A stretch of DNA of 60,000 nt from Cristatella mucedo (Eukaryota > Bryozoa > Phylactolaemata > Cristatellidae). Below, one piece after another: positions 13,201 through 23,037 of this stretch. The position numbers and the translations under genes were made by a program. The notes beneath the pieces were generated by a model that worked only from the letters and a program-made list of their open reading frames with translations, had not been told where the DNA came from and ran no database searches. The DNA lies in the NCBI GenBank assembly GCA_009760855.2, contig WPIO01000111.1, forward strand, positions 622,001-682,000, given 5' to 3'. The first letter of the stretch is position 1. Each line of letters starts with the position of its first letter.

Positions 13201-16200
13201 CAGTATGTTTGCAGATCTACATGCTATACTGCTACGTATCCTACTTTCTGTGGACCATCTGTTCTACAGCTGTTGCAACGGTTACCCGATCTCTGAAGGC
13301 TCAAAGGTAAAGCTTTAAAATAGGGTTCAGTGCCCATCAGGATGAACGAGTCTACGATTCTACATTATTGGTGTGATTTAAATACTTGATCGCGCGCATG
13401 CATTCGGGAAAGCAATGCCTCTATTTCTCTGCTATCACTTCTGGCTGCTCATTTTTGCCTAAGGATGTGTTCTTAGTATTTTTGAACCGCTAATTATTGA
13501 AAGGGGATTCTTTTGTTATTGATAACAGTCTATATAATGGAGAGACTGCTGAGGCTAGAGCTATTCAAAAGCGTCGACTATGCTTGCTGCATTCCACAAT
13601 CTGGATCAGCTCAGCAACTGTGTGCGCCATTGAAGTTTCGGTTGAACTTTCCAGGTGAGTTTTTTTAATTTATTTCTTTTTGAAGTCATTTAAAGTGGCT
13701 AACTATTAAGCGGCAATTGCACATAAAAGATTAGATTAATCACGTATTAGCTGGGTATGAGGCCGTGTAAATCACTGTAGATGATAAAAATGTATGCCCT
13801 ATACCTCCATGCAAAAGAAATGATTTAATAATTAGCAAAGGAGCAATAAATGCCTCTGCATCAACATTTTTATGCGGCCTATGCTTACAGAAATATATAG
13901 CTAGTAGCTAGGCATCTCTTACAAATTTAGCTGTTCAATATGCATTGATCCTGACATTCCTATGCGTAATTAAAATTCTTTCTCTATTTCAAAAAAGACA
14001 CTAAGTGCAATTCATTATAACATATTGAATTCACCGGTCGTTGACATTCAAGGACGCATGTACACATCTCTAAACTGTGCAGATGATTGGACTTGTGTGT
14101 TTCTCATTCCGTACGGCACGCAGCTGGGAGATTAGTTTGGCAACCAGCACCGGCAATATGAATTTTGTTTAATTCCCTCGTCATCCAAAGGTTGTGGAAG
14201 GTCATTAGACGCCGTGCGAGAAATTCTGACAGCAGCTATAGGCTAGGCGTACACTTACCGATTGCAGAATTTATTATGGCCTAGACTAACTAAATTTGAA
14301 ACACCAGGTTCTATTAGGCGAAAGTATGCTGAGCAATCCTTTCAATCGCCAAGATAGGATAATTCAATGGCGGAGGCTTACGCATAAAATGGCACCCAAC
14401 TTAAATCAGGCCATACAGAATTCTCGTGAACAGCCGTGAATGTAGATGATGAGTTACAAAAGTCCAGACAGTATGTCAAAATACTTATGCAAATTAAGAT
14501 GTAATACCAATGCATTAACCGGTCGGTAATTTTGCAATGTTACTTAGCGGAAATTAGGCATATTTTGTTTAGAGCTAATCTGGTCTTCGAGATAAAAATT
14601 ACTTTGGAGCAGGGTACCAAGGTTCATTGCAAATTATACTCAAAATATTCCGACCGAGCGCGTTTTGAGGCTTAGGTTTTCCCATTTTTTAGTGGCACAA
14701 GCTGAATCCGGAACTAATGACTGTGTGTATCACTATTTAAAAGCGTAAGTGCGATGCCGAATACAGATACCTGTGAATGTAAGCAATGCATGCAGCTAAG
14801 AAGTGTCGGCATGCCTGCTTGGATCGAGGAGATGTTGCCAACACGCTAGCAGCACTTTTAAGCTCCAGATCTACTGATAATTGTCAAGCGTCTGCAAGGA
14901 CTAGTGACTGTATAAGCGCCGTGTCGGTCACAGCATTCTTTAGTGCAGGAGCCAGCAACTGAGCGTTCGTAATGTTATTTCCATCGCAATAACAGTTATT
15001 ATAATATATTTGTAAAGCTCCCTCAGAGAATTTAACCTTGTTATAGGTCCTCTATATATGCTGTTAAGTAACCGTGGTTTAATGTTTAGTGGTAGCATGC
15101 ACAATATTAGTAAGCATAACATAGTTAGAGGAACACTTTTTCTAGAACAATTAGAGAAATAATTATGGGTGATACGTAATTTTGCATCAAAGGCAATAGA
15201 TTTAAGTGCTCAAACCTAAATTAAAAAAATTTGCAGCAAATAGCTTCAGACATAACTTTGGCGCTAGAGTGCATCAGAAAAACCTACCAAGACTGATTTT
15301 TATTGGGAGGCTGAAGTAAATATGCAAATTAGTACTCCGGGGTAATTGGTGTCATTTCTCAATTATTTATAATTTATTAAAGAGAGTGGCAATTATTTCA
15401 CAAACTCTTTGCGTAAGAACTATTACAGTAAATAACTTACTATAAAAATATATAAACAATACTTTTGTATAGAAACGTAAGAGAACTTAATCTCTATTCA
15501 GGCGCTTCACATATGCCACTGGACTCGAGGCTTCGATCTTGGCAAGACCTTGGTCGTGGGGGGCGGAGGCAGTTTAAACACTTGACCAAACCAGTGCTTA
15601 AAACGGACCCATTTCTGGTGAGAAAACTGCCAAATATCTGCTTTCTCATCTAGTCAAATAGAATAGCAAAGTCGAATAAAATGGCCACTCAATAGGGGCC
15701 AGAAGCGAATATTGAAGTCCTACTGACTCACTTTTACGTTCGTTCATTCTTTGGCTCTGACCTACGTGCCAGAACAGCTACCCCACCATGCTAAGCACAG
15801 TACAATCCGCTTTCTGAAACGAATCGTTTACCTCGTAAGAACCTCAAAACCTTTGGAAACATATCTTTAGTTAAAATGCTCCCAAAGCCTGGAACTCACT
15901 CCAAACCGATGTCACGACATTCTCTGATATGGCAAAATTTAAAAATAAGTTTAAAATACAATTTTGTGTGACAGCATTTCCTGGGTCCTTGTGATTTATC
16001 TTTTTTAAGGCGTGCTAAATTTGTCTGATACCAGTAACCATATCTACACGTTGACCGTGTGCATGTCACATCTAATAATGTAATACTTGATAGCATTGCG
16101 AATTTTACCATTAATTGTTTGGACTTGCTTTGTTCACAGTATCAATGAAGTTACTAGAAAGATATTGAGTTCTCGGGATGTATCATACAAGTGCATTAGT

Positions 16201-19200
16201 AATACTAGAACTCTTAATAATTGTTACAGGGTTCCTTTGGAATAGATTGTACATGCTTGGTTGTTTGACTACTACTGCTTTATTCGGAGTGAATGACATG
16301 GAAGTCAAATACTTGCAGCTGCTTTTGAATTCAAAGCGCAGATTGGTCAGCAAGACGACTTAAAGACTGTTTTTTCAGGCGAACAGATTTATCAAATAGA
16401 AAATTCATAATTTTCAGATGTCATCCTGTAACAACCTACTCAGCTCTTGGGGCAATGATCATGGCAATTGTCTGCCTGCCCTGCCTCTACGGCGTATCGT
16501 TTTTGACAGGTGATATGATTGGTATTTACAATTGTTTCAGCGAAATTGAATTGGGCTTTTTTTTAGTCTCGCTCTGAGAAAGTACACTTGACACCTGTTG
16601 CAGTGAAACGAATGGTAGTGACACGTCACCTAAGCTATACAGACAGTCAAAGAGAATTGATAGTGAGAACTAAGGCGACGCTTGCTCTCTTCCTCCTCGT
16701 TTTCCTGTTCTGGTAAGATCTGGTAAGAATGCCTTGAAGGGTAACGTGCGGCTGCTGCGATTAGCACAATGTGAGGCTTCCTCAATAAGAATGTCGCCAC
16801 GATTGTGAACTTTGAGCGACGGCTGTGTTAACTAATAATAACAGTAAATGCGTTGCGTTCTTTGAGCCCGAAGATAGCTGAAACTACTTTTAGTCACCTA
16901 GCCTAGCTTAAAACAGAGGGTCTATTTACTGATGATACCTTGCACGCAATTGCAACATGCCAAATCATATAAAGGAAGATTTAAATGGACGGCGTAAATA
17001 CTAGGGAAAACGATTAGATTTTGAGATTTTCAGCTTACGAATGCCATAATTTTAGGGACTTTGAGAAATCATTCGGCGAGTTGAAGCCGGAGCAAACGGC
17101 ATCATCTTGAAAAAGGACCTGAGCCTCGTGATTGGCCGCTCCATGGGATTTAAGGTTTGCTAGAGGCACAAAAATGTAACAAAGGCACAGGGAAAAGTAA
17201 GAAGAAGCCTAAAAAATAAAGAAAGCGCTGAAAAGAGAAAAAAGAAACGTAAAACAAAGTGAGAGGACCTCAAATTCTACACCTTGCTCGAAGGAGGGCT
17301 ACAGTAGGACGGAGATAGCCAAATGCGACATTTTTCATGCCAGGCTATGGCCTACTACTTGAAACGAAATCAGTGAAGCCATCAGGTATCCTATTCGTTG
17401 AGAGTAAAACGCAGGTTTCCCTCAAACCGTAATCTTGTGAGCTCATGCGATTTTTAATAAAGTCGGCCTCCTACAAAACTTCTTGCGAACTTCAAAATCG
17501 AGCGAACGGCATTGACATCATTAGAACAAGAGGAACTGTTAAATATTATAGGAAGGCTCATTAAGCTGCAAAAGCGAGTCTTTTATCTCCACAGTATGAG
17601 GTCAATACCTTCGCAGTATGCGGTCAGTAAAGTACCAGTCTGATTTAAATACCTTCCCGGGGCTCAGCTGAAATCAAGATTGCAAAAATGCTCATTTTGA
17701 TCTCTCAGATATTTTGGCAAATTTGCTATTAGGTGAACTTGTTCTGCATTAGTCCCCGGGAGTGCTATAAGTATAGCACATTTTTTTGAGCAACCTGAAT
17801 TTCGAAACTGATCGCTTTGCGTCGTAATACGTGAATCACGTGCTAACTCACTTAACCTTGATGCCAGGACCACGAGCAGAAGAGGAGCTCAAAGTACCAA
17901 TGACCAGTGCGCTGGCAATACCTGAGTTTCATTCATAATTTGCATTCACCTGTGCTACTGGCGGTCATCACCCACTAAACTGAGACCAATGTTCGTATGA
18001 CGTATATAACGTATGACCGCTACGTTAAATAAAGCACTTAATTTATATTCTTCCAATAATAATAATAATGCACTTGATAAAGCGCCCTCAGAGAACTCAA
18101 TCTTTTTCTAGGCTCTTTAAATTTGCTGCAAAGAGAAACGCAATTGTATGGTGAGTAGCATCAAGCTTAATAAACAACATGAATAACATGGTTAGGGGAT
18201 TCTTGCAGCGTAGATAAAGTTTAAAAAGGTAATGCAAGCCTTAAATCTCCCGCCTAGTCGTAGAACAATGTATATGAAAATTATTAATGAGATTTCGAGC
18301 ACAGCCTGAGAAAACTCCTACTGAATCCGATAACCGTCGTCTATGCTCAGCTCTTTTCCTGCCACAAAGAAGCAAGTCTGCAGGGCACGCTGGGTGCGTG
18401 TGGCCTCAACTCAGCCACAGTTAAAATTGATTAAGCACTCAAAAATGTTAGACATTGTAATACCTGTCCACTATGAATGACTTCATACTCCTAGCCTTAT
18501 ATTTTTTGACTCCGCAATGCACCCCTTACGGTCTAGGATGGCCTCGTTAATAATTGTGCGGTATGGAGCCGGAAGTATTACCTTGACTTGACCAATACGT
18601 GCTGTGAGCTACGAATTTTAGCAAAGATAGACGTCTCTTTAGGTCCATGACCTGATGGAAACAAATTAATTATCTGTCGTACGGTACTAAAAAGACGAAT
18701 CAGTTGTTGAACGCTTGCATTAACTTGCTCATGCGTTGAAGTAGCTGCTCTGGACCACGTGAGGTGCGACTTGCAAGCGAACTACTAATTGTGTAACACC
18801 AGATGCTGCATTTATGTCTGATAATTCACAATAACTAGCGTCTTTAAATGCATGCTAACAATCCAAAATATAATTCATAGAAAGACTGGTTTCACGAAAA
18901 GCCATTCCCATTATAAGCGCTTTGTTGAAGTTGGCTTGATTTGGATTTGAGCTAAAGCATAGAAGCTTGAGTATGATGTCATTTAGTGACGGTAAGAATA
19001 GTAATTTAGGTAAATAGAGAGACTTGATAGGCATTAGGTAGCTACAGCACTTGGCCTGGTCTTAAGTTGCCGCAGAGCTAGTATTGCGATGGGCTGCAGC
19101 TCTTAAAAGTTGAAGAATCTCAAAACGAGGCCGAAATGCAGCTCTCTTTCTCACTGGTTCAATGATCAGGCTGGTCAGTGAAGTTTTGCATTTACAATTC

Positions 19201-22200
19201 CATGAAGTCTTACATGGGCACCTCAAAGCCTATATTGTCTTGAAGTCATGATGAAGTTTTTTAATATGCATGATTAAACTTAATTATACAAAATAAGGGT
19301 TTCTCACCAAATCATTATTCCCTGCTCTTTAATCATCATAAGAATATCAAACGTCGCATTCCATTTTATCTGGCATTAGAAACTGGTAAGAATGTAAACG
19401 ACGCACTAAGATGAAAAATCGAGATTCGCTCTCCAACTTTACTAGAATGCCCATTTAAAGTACCGCATTAATACATAATTACTTGATTTTTCACATCTAC
19501 ATTAGAACGGCATCAATTACTTGACGCTAACTAGGGTCGAAAGTTAGACAACGCCAAAGCGGCACAGGCACGGGCTAGGCACCGTCGGCTCTAGGAATGC
19601 CACCACCTAGCCACATGGTAAGCTCAATTTCCTCTCTGTGATTCAAAAAACAACTTACTTATAGCTCTATTTCATATTTAAGAACTTGATCTGAGAATCG
19701 CTAGCTTCTTTACTGTTTAAGTTGCTTTCACTGTAAATTGCTTAGACTGATTCTAACGGATTTTTTCAATGACCTTTTCTCTTACAAGCGGATTATTAAT
19801 TTTGCACTGTATCTCATTGATTTAGCAATAACCCTTGTGAAATTGCATAGATATTCGGTAAAGCTCTCAAGCTTCGGTAACATTAGTATTTACTATTCCA
19901 TTTCAAATTCAGTTGGACACCAACCGCTATTATGTCTCTCATGAAGCTATTCAAAACTGAAGAGCAGCTACAATCACTGCAAGATAGTAGGTTGTCGTGG
20001 ATTACGGTAAGCTTTTAGCTCTGCCACCCTAAGAAAATGTAACTTTTCCGTCCTCTATGCATACAGTAGCGTCTAAAAAATATTGCTCCCAACATATATA
20101 ACGAACATATAAGGTGCATGGCTATAATATAAATGCTGTCTGAGTATTCTAAACAATGAAGCGTAAGCGATAGACATTCGATTGAAAGCTATAAAGTTCT
20201 TAAAGCCTGGATGTGTCTTTAAAATGATGCTGGCCAAGAATAACTTACATTCCGTAAAAGCAACTATGGTGATTGAGAATTTGAAGTGAGATCCCTTTAG
20301 TAAATAAATCAGTCATACAAACAGGAAAGTTAGAGATAGATTGCCTTTATTATATAGTGGAAGTGTAGAAGATAATGCTGATGTGAGTTTAGCTTATTAA
20401 AAATAGGATGTTCAAAGAGCACCCCAGGAGAATCGTATCTCCGTCGAGGCACTTTTCGTACCATAGAAATAAAGCATGTTGATCAATCTGTACGAATGCA
20501 CCGTGGTACAAGCATGTGCTTGCTCGTCATTTAAAATTCACATGAACGGGGAAAATGCCGTGAGTAAAAATTAGCTTTTTAACTTCATTTGATAAGTCAT
20601 CAAGTCAGAGGAGTTTCGTGACGTCAGTCGGTATTTCAGACTTTGGGAGCATAGTCGGAAGTCAAAGCAAGGCCTCCAAAAGATTTGAGGTTGGTTGTGA
20701 GGCTAAACAGCTAAACGTCTCGAGTCAGAATGGCCAGGGCTACGACGCCTGGCTGGATCACGAAATAGTGTGGATAGGTTGGTCGTCTAAGAGAATGGAC
20801 GGACTCAGAAGTGATCTCAAAACTCTAAAGTCAATACACTACTTGATGGGAATACTTTACATGGCTGAGTGGCTGCAGATTTTAGCACTCTAGAAGAGCC
20901 ATCTCAGCGAAGCTTTATTTTAATAAAATCCGCCGTTTTAGATTACTAAAAGACAACAGTGGTGGCATAGGCCATGGGTCTTCTGTCTGGTGAGGTGATT
21001 AGAATAAATGAGTTGACTAAAAGTCAAGGCTTGTAAGCCTTCACTGTACGTTATGGAACTTTACCGGACTGAATAAATAAACCCATCCAATAGCAAAAAA
21101 TCAAACGCTGCATAACTCCCAGACGCACAAAACTAGTAAACTAAATTAGATACTGATAAAACCAGGTAATGTTGCTAAAATAAGGGCATGCATTTTCAGT
21201 GCCCTGACAGGCTGAAATATTCTCCCAGAGGGCTGTGGGGAAAAGGATTTCAGATTCTTAGTCATTCTATCATAAATGCACAATAGCATGCATGAGAGTG
21301 AAAGAGAATGACAAACCAAGACTAAGCAAATTCTGTGAAGAAAGGCTGGACTCATCGTCTTCGTTTTTGTGTTTTCAAGTCAGCGTTATTTTGTTTCCAC
21401 TTGGTATAGTTGCACATGATTTAATTTGCTCCACTTGTTTGGCCCTGTGATTAAGGTGCTCGCCGCGACCAAAGTCAAGGTGAATGTGGCATCATACTCG
21501 AGCCTGTTGGCATATGCGAAGCGCTAAATAGAGACCAAGCTCTCTCAGGAGGCTAAACAAATGAGTAATCATTATTAAATAATATGGTTCGTTGCATCAC
21601 AACAAAACAAAGGGTCAACAAAGATAAGTAGGTTACTTAGAGGCTCATCCTTACAAATAGAGTCAATTGAGTGGACTGTTCGGAAGAAAGGGTTGAGGAG
21701 CCAGCGAAAGTCGGACACAAATATATCATTGGCTTCGAGGCTATTTACTCACTTGTAGGCCTTATTTACTCACTTATAGGTCCTTGCAAGGACTTATAAG
21801 TGATTAAATTGCCTCGAAGCCATTGGTCTGCTTTGCTATCGAACTGAAGAAGATAAGGTAGAAATTGCTCAGACGACGTTCACGACAGACTAGCCCACTT
21901 TACAAGCCGCTTAGCACCGTACCTAAGTTTTAGCCTAGTATTAGGGGTTCACACATCATGACCCACTTCTTAGGTGCGGTTCCTTCGGCATCCAATCTAT
22001 TATTACCGCTGCAATCCAAGCGAAAGCCGCTAAAAATTTAACTTCGCCACATAAATTAGTGCTTGATGAGCAGACCTTCACTTTACCTTGTTGGCCTAAT
22101 GTCCTCAAGAATGAGGTGCGTACACTTCAAGTCAAAACCGTTAGTTCACATTCTTCAGCAGACAGTGATTATGTGTTATTCATTTCTTGAAGAAATTATT

Positions 22201-23037
22201 TCCGCTAAGGCAGTACTGTCATTCAATAAACGAGATTGTTTAATCAGCTGATCTTTACTGTACTTTATTCATTAAACGGTATTGAAGGCCATTCATGGTT
22301 AGACTTAGAGATCCAGACGCGATGCCATAAATGCAGGCACTGATTTTCCTTTTTATCAGAGCATCTAGAGAGTCCAAAGGATTCGTCTTTTTTTGTGCCT
22401 GTGAGCGCTGATCGATGTGAGCGCTGATCGATGTGCATGCTGCCACTATTATCCTATTTATATGCTGACTTTGTGCTTGTCGTCTCTAACCATGGTATAC
22501 TTGCTGGCATGCTCTTATTAACTTAACGATTATGCTTTCTTTAAATCATAGTTAAAAAATGCCTAGATGGAGACCAAGTCATCCTAGAATGATATAAAAT
22601 GCACTTTTATTATTATAATAATTATTATCTAACTCGTGGGAATTTATTTAACAATCAGTTAGTCATGCTATATACATGACAATCCAATTTAACATCGTGG
22701 TCTGATTAATGTATTAGAGCTCATGCTATTCATTTACTCACGTTAAAGTGCCATTCGGATGCGCTTTTAGGTATTTGTAGTACCGCTGCAGCCGTTATTC
22801 AATTCCCTGGCCTACTCGTTTACAATTGTTTCTACGGCGAGCCATCCAGCTTGCTCCACTGAGCATACTCGCCAGCATCAGAACGTTGAAGCTACCTCGC
22901 TGGGAGCAGAGGACGAGACGCAGCGTATTAGCTACAGACGAACGTCCATACGAAGGTATTCAACATTTGGTGAAGAAGCTCAAAAGTCGGATAATTCCTG
23001 CATGACATCGGCAACGTCTAATTACCCTGCTAATTAA
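3968..23037 (+). CDS. Seven-transmembrane receptor, GPR157/TMEM116/cAMP-receptor-like (8 exons)
   Basis: Eight exons join in one frame with matching phases: 3968-4202, 4684-4721, 13197-13306, 13529-13654, 16418-16509, 16604-16712, 19913-20006 and 22771-23037. They total 1071 nt (356 residues plus stop). Every junction is GT-AG. Predicted helices by residue: TM1 27-49, TM2 66-87, TM3 97-121, TM4 145-164, TM5 179-200, TM6 225-243, TM7 265-287. Cys95 before TM3 and Cys171 in a short second extracellular loop could form the usual disulphide. TM3 has C-L-Q then FLWT, TM6 has FLFCWTP, TM7 has LQPLFNSLAY, and there is no DRY. C-x-Q...FWT in TM3 and Q-x3-N in TM7 resemble GPR157-type receptors as I recall them; CWxP is more class A-like. 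The 69-residue tail has RRTS and RRYS, possible kinase sites. It is probably a plasma-membrane receptor; the ligand is unknown. I am confident it is a GPCR-like 7TM protein, less so of the family. Confidence 0.8.
4394..4434. repeat. (CATA)n tetranucleotide microsatellite
   Basis: About ten near-perfect catacata units inside receptor intron 1. A short run of the same type occurs near 55.16 kb. Confidence 0.95.
4684..4721 (+). CDS. Receptor exon 2: microexon, end of TM2
   Basis: A 38-nt exon between ttgctgtgtcag and gtaagc. It starts in phase 1 and ends in phase 0, exactly what exons 1 and 3 need. It encodes KYGYLLVPLSKN after a split valine codon, completing TM2 and the first extracellular loop. 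The spacing to Cys95 in exon 3 is right for a GPCR. It is too short to be seen as an ORF and rests on splice sites and phase. Confidence 0.65.
4850..5020 (+). mobile_element. tRNA-derived SINE, type A (strongly diverged)
   Basis: Ordered remnants match the type A SINE: ggtaaggggctctc, then gaccgaggtcaaggtgaatg, a B-box-like ggctcgaccctg, and a tail aatagagactaaaatctctg with cgctgtacaagtg. It lies in receptor intron 2. Confidence 0.4.
5870..6560 (+). mobile_element. LINE fragment, degenerate reverse transcriptase
   Basis: The plus strand, read across several frames, gives pieces of the reverse transcriptase seen intact at 36.7 kb: a SGFRA-like start near 6180, then SEAFDAKY near 6290, and a hypothetical HQGAS (catalytic-core end) near 6415. 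Many stops and shifts. Located in receptor intron 2. Confidence 0.5.
7145..7600 (-). mobile_element. LINE fragment, reverse transcriptase with YADD box
   Basis: On the minus strand a 74-codon open piece (7246-7470) carries SAAELFKLHAFLADIRSWF and AYCIKLSENI. Just upstream a CYADDTELQLQF-like segment corresponds to the catalytic YADD box of non-LTR reverse transcriptases. This piece differs from the main LINE family here and may be a separate family. Confidence 0.5.
7601..8869. other. Receptor intron 2, no feature recognised
   Basis: AT-rich intronic sequence with no open frame, microsatellite or repeat that I can name. Confidence 0.4.
8870..9775 (+). mobile_element. LINE 3' fragments (C-terminus and tail)
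   Basis: A C-terminal ORF2 remnant (LKSFGDYAMNF near 9012) matches LKSFGDHAFS in the 39.5 kb copy. After unrelated-looking sequence, 9600-9775 ends in the standard 3' tail (gagattgagttctctgagg) and an att-rich run. It may be one insertion later split, or two. Confidence 0.45.
10440..10815 (+). mobile_element. LINE 3' end
   Basis: This contains the cgtgattcac, gcatgctgtcactgtgcatg and tcacctctaactacgttatg blocks found at the 3' end of the other LINE copies. It ends with a diverged tail (gaaaatttactctctaaggg) and a short att-rich run. Confidence 0.5.
11170..12085 (+). mobile_element. LINE, C-terminal ORF2 and complete 3' end
   Basis: One of the better 3' halves on the plus strand. Pieces of ORF2 read PSKLVHSFVTCHLDFCTSPL and LQLAQNCAARLACLERRSCH, followed by the LHWLPVKRHVDFKV block. 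The untranslated part has the gcatgctgtgactaac and tcgtgctttctttgg blocks. The tail (gagattaagctctctgagcg) ends in a (TTA)n run at 12062-12080, typical of short-repeat-ended L2/CR1-like LINEs. It lies in receptor intron 2. Confidence 0.8.
12090..13196. other. Receptor intron 2, 3' part
   Basis: Low-complexity, AT-rich intron with no gene or repeat that I can name. The acceptor for receptor exon 3 closes it. Confidence 0.4.
13197..13306 (+). CDS. Receptor exon 3: Cys3.25 and TM3
   Basis: Acceptor ctaaactcacag, donor caaag/gtaaag. The exon starts in phase 0, ends in phase 2 and encodes residues 92-127. It opens HAVCLQIYMLY, where the Cys is placed like the disulphide cysteine ahead of TM3, then SYFLWTICSTAVATV and a basic end (TRSLKAQ). 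There is no DRY-like triad at the helix end. The intron before it is about 8.5 kb and full of LINE pieces. Confidence 0.8.
13529..13654 (+). CDS. Receptor exon 4: second intracellular loop and TM4
   Basis: Acceptor gttattgataacag, donor ttccag/gtgagt. It starts and ends in phase 2. After a split serine codon it encodes an acidic/basic loop (GETAEARAIQKRR) and TM4 (LCLLHSTIWISSATVCAIEV). The intron before it is 222 nt. Strong splice sites and phase agreement on both sides support it. Confidence 0.8.
14995..15135 (-). mobile_element. LINE 3' tail fragment
   Basis: On the minus strand this is a short LINE 3' end: an att-rich run, then ctccctcagagaatttaacc on the plus strand, followed by ggtagcatgcac and aacatagttagag, as in the better tails at 33.4 and 50.8 kb. 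Confidence 0.5.
15460..15596 (-). mobile_element. tRNA-derived SINE, type A
   Basis: Minus orientation: the tRNA-like head begins at the right (tggtttggtcaagtg) and the tail lies at the left (plus strand gagaacttaatctctattca then ggcgcttcacatatgcc). The central head is altered by a G-rich stretch near 15560. It lies in receptor intron 4. Confidence 0.7.
15700..16200 (+). mobile_element. LINE C-terminus and 3' end
   Basis: ORF2 remnants match the family: LLTHFYVRSFFGS-like text near 15720, then the SFGDxxFS...PKAWNS block around 15855-15900 (aaaatgctcccaaagcctgg). The 3' region with ttgaccgtgtgcatgtcac and a diverged tail (gatattgagttctcgggatg) follows. It lies in receptor intron 4, about 220 bp before exon 5. 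Confidence 0.65.
16418..16509 (+). CDS. Receptor exon 5: second extracellular loop and TM5
   Basis: Acceptor cataattttcag, donor ttgacag/gtgata. It starts in phase 2 and ends in phase 1. It encodes CHPVTTYSA (Cys171 is the likely partner of Cys95), then TM5 with a central proline (MAIVCLPCLYGVSF). The second extracellular loop is very short for a class A receptor. The intron before it holds a SINE and a LINE fragment. Confidence 0.8.
16604..16712 (+). CDS. Receptor exon 6: third intracellular loop and TM6
   Basis: Acceptor acacctgttgcag, donor ttctg/gtaaga. It starts in phase 1 and ends in phase 2. The third intracellular loop is basic (KRMVVTRHLSYTDSQREL) and TM6 runs ATLALFLLVFLF. The CWTP motif is completed across the next junction. 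The intron before it is only 94 nt. Confidence 0.8.
16713..18051. other. Receptor intron 6, 5' part
   Basis: I looked here for an extra exon between TM6 and TM7 and found none that keeps frame. No repeats were recognised. Confidence 0.4.
18055..18215 (-). mobile_element. LINE 3' tail fragment
   Basis: On the plus strand it starts with (AAT)n, then gcacttgataaagcgccctc and agagaactcaatct, then the tttgctgcaaagagaaacgc and gaataacatggttagggg blocks. This is the reverse complement of the LINE 3' end. Confidence 0.7.
18216..19912. other. Receptor intron 6, 3' part
   Basis: A 68-codon plus-strand frame at 19738-19944 overlaps the acceptor of exon 7 in a different frame; I regard it as chance. 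Nothing else was recognised. Confidence 0.4.
19913..20006 (+). CDS. Receptor exon 7: CWTP, third extracellular loop, start of TM7
   Basis: Acceptor atttcaaattcag, donor attacg/gtaagc. It starts in phase 2 and ends in phase 0. The first base completes Cys237, then WTPTAIMSLMK, an extracellular loop with KTEEQLQSLQDSR, and the start of TM7 (LSWIT). It fits both neighbours in phase and completes the FLFCWTP motif. Confidence 0.75.
20580..20900 (-). mobile_element. LINE C-terminal ORF2 fragment
   Basis: The reverse complement matches the FGDxAFS...PKAWNS block (plus strand tttgggagcatagtcgg and ctccaaaagatttgagg), then the IDFKVL block near 20820 and the LHWLPV region. The 91-codon plus-strand frame over it is the antisense shadow of this element. 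It lies in receptor intron 7. Confidence 0.55.
21425..21580 (+). mobile_element. tRNA-derived SINE, type A
   Basis: Head with gttaaggtgctcgcc-like text (gattaaggtgctcgccgcga), then ccaaagtcaaggtgaatg, a B-box-like actcgagcctg, and the tail (aatagagaccaagctctctc). It ends in an att-containing run and lies in receptor intron 7. Confidence 0.55.
21731..21821. repeat. Imperfect inverted repeat (hairpin)
   Basis: Outer arms ggcttcgaggc (21731-21741) and gcctcgaagcc (21811-21821) are perfect complements. The centre, tccttgcaagga at 21781-21792, is itself palindromic and continues outward as cttatagg/acttataag. The left arm contains a tandem copy of tatttactcactt, so the arms are unequal. It sits in receptor intron 7. 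Confidence 0.65.
22270..22625 (+). mobile_element. LINE 3' end with (TTA)n terminus
   Basis: The 3' region is recognised by gatcgatgtgcatgctgcc, ctctaaccatggtatac and tatgctttctttaaatcat. The tail near 22560 is diverged, and a ttattattataataatt run ends it at about 22628. A 16-bp unit (gtgagcgctgatcgat) is tandemly duplicated at about 22400-22433. It ends about 145 bp before the last receptor exon. Confidence 0.6.
22771..23037 (+). CDS. Receptor exon 8: TM7 and cytoplasmic tail
   Basis: Acceptor gatgcgcttttag; coding from 22771 in phase 0 to a TAA at 23035-23037. It encodes the rest of TM7 (VFVVPLQPLFNSLAYSFTI), where NSLAY stands where class A receptors have NPxxY. A polar tail of about 69 residues follows, with RISYRRTS and RRYSTFGEE. 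The other open frame over this exon lacks the TM7 motif and does not fit the receptor. I see no canonical AATAAA close after the stop. Confidence 0.8.
   Translation, partial: VFVVPLQPLFNSLAYSFTIVSTASHPACSTEHTRQHQNVEATSLGAEDETQRISYRRTSIRRYSTFGEEAQKSDNSCMTSATSNYPAN

Noticed and set aside
20618-20893. 91-codon plus-strand ORF
   Set aside because: Antisense of a LINE C-terminal fragment.
22784-22995. Alternative frame over the last receptor exon (acceptor after gctgcag)
   Set aside because: It is open but arginine-rich with no transmembrane helix. The chosen frame gives a TM7 with LQPLFNSLAY and fits exon 7 in phase.
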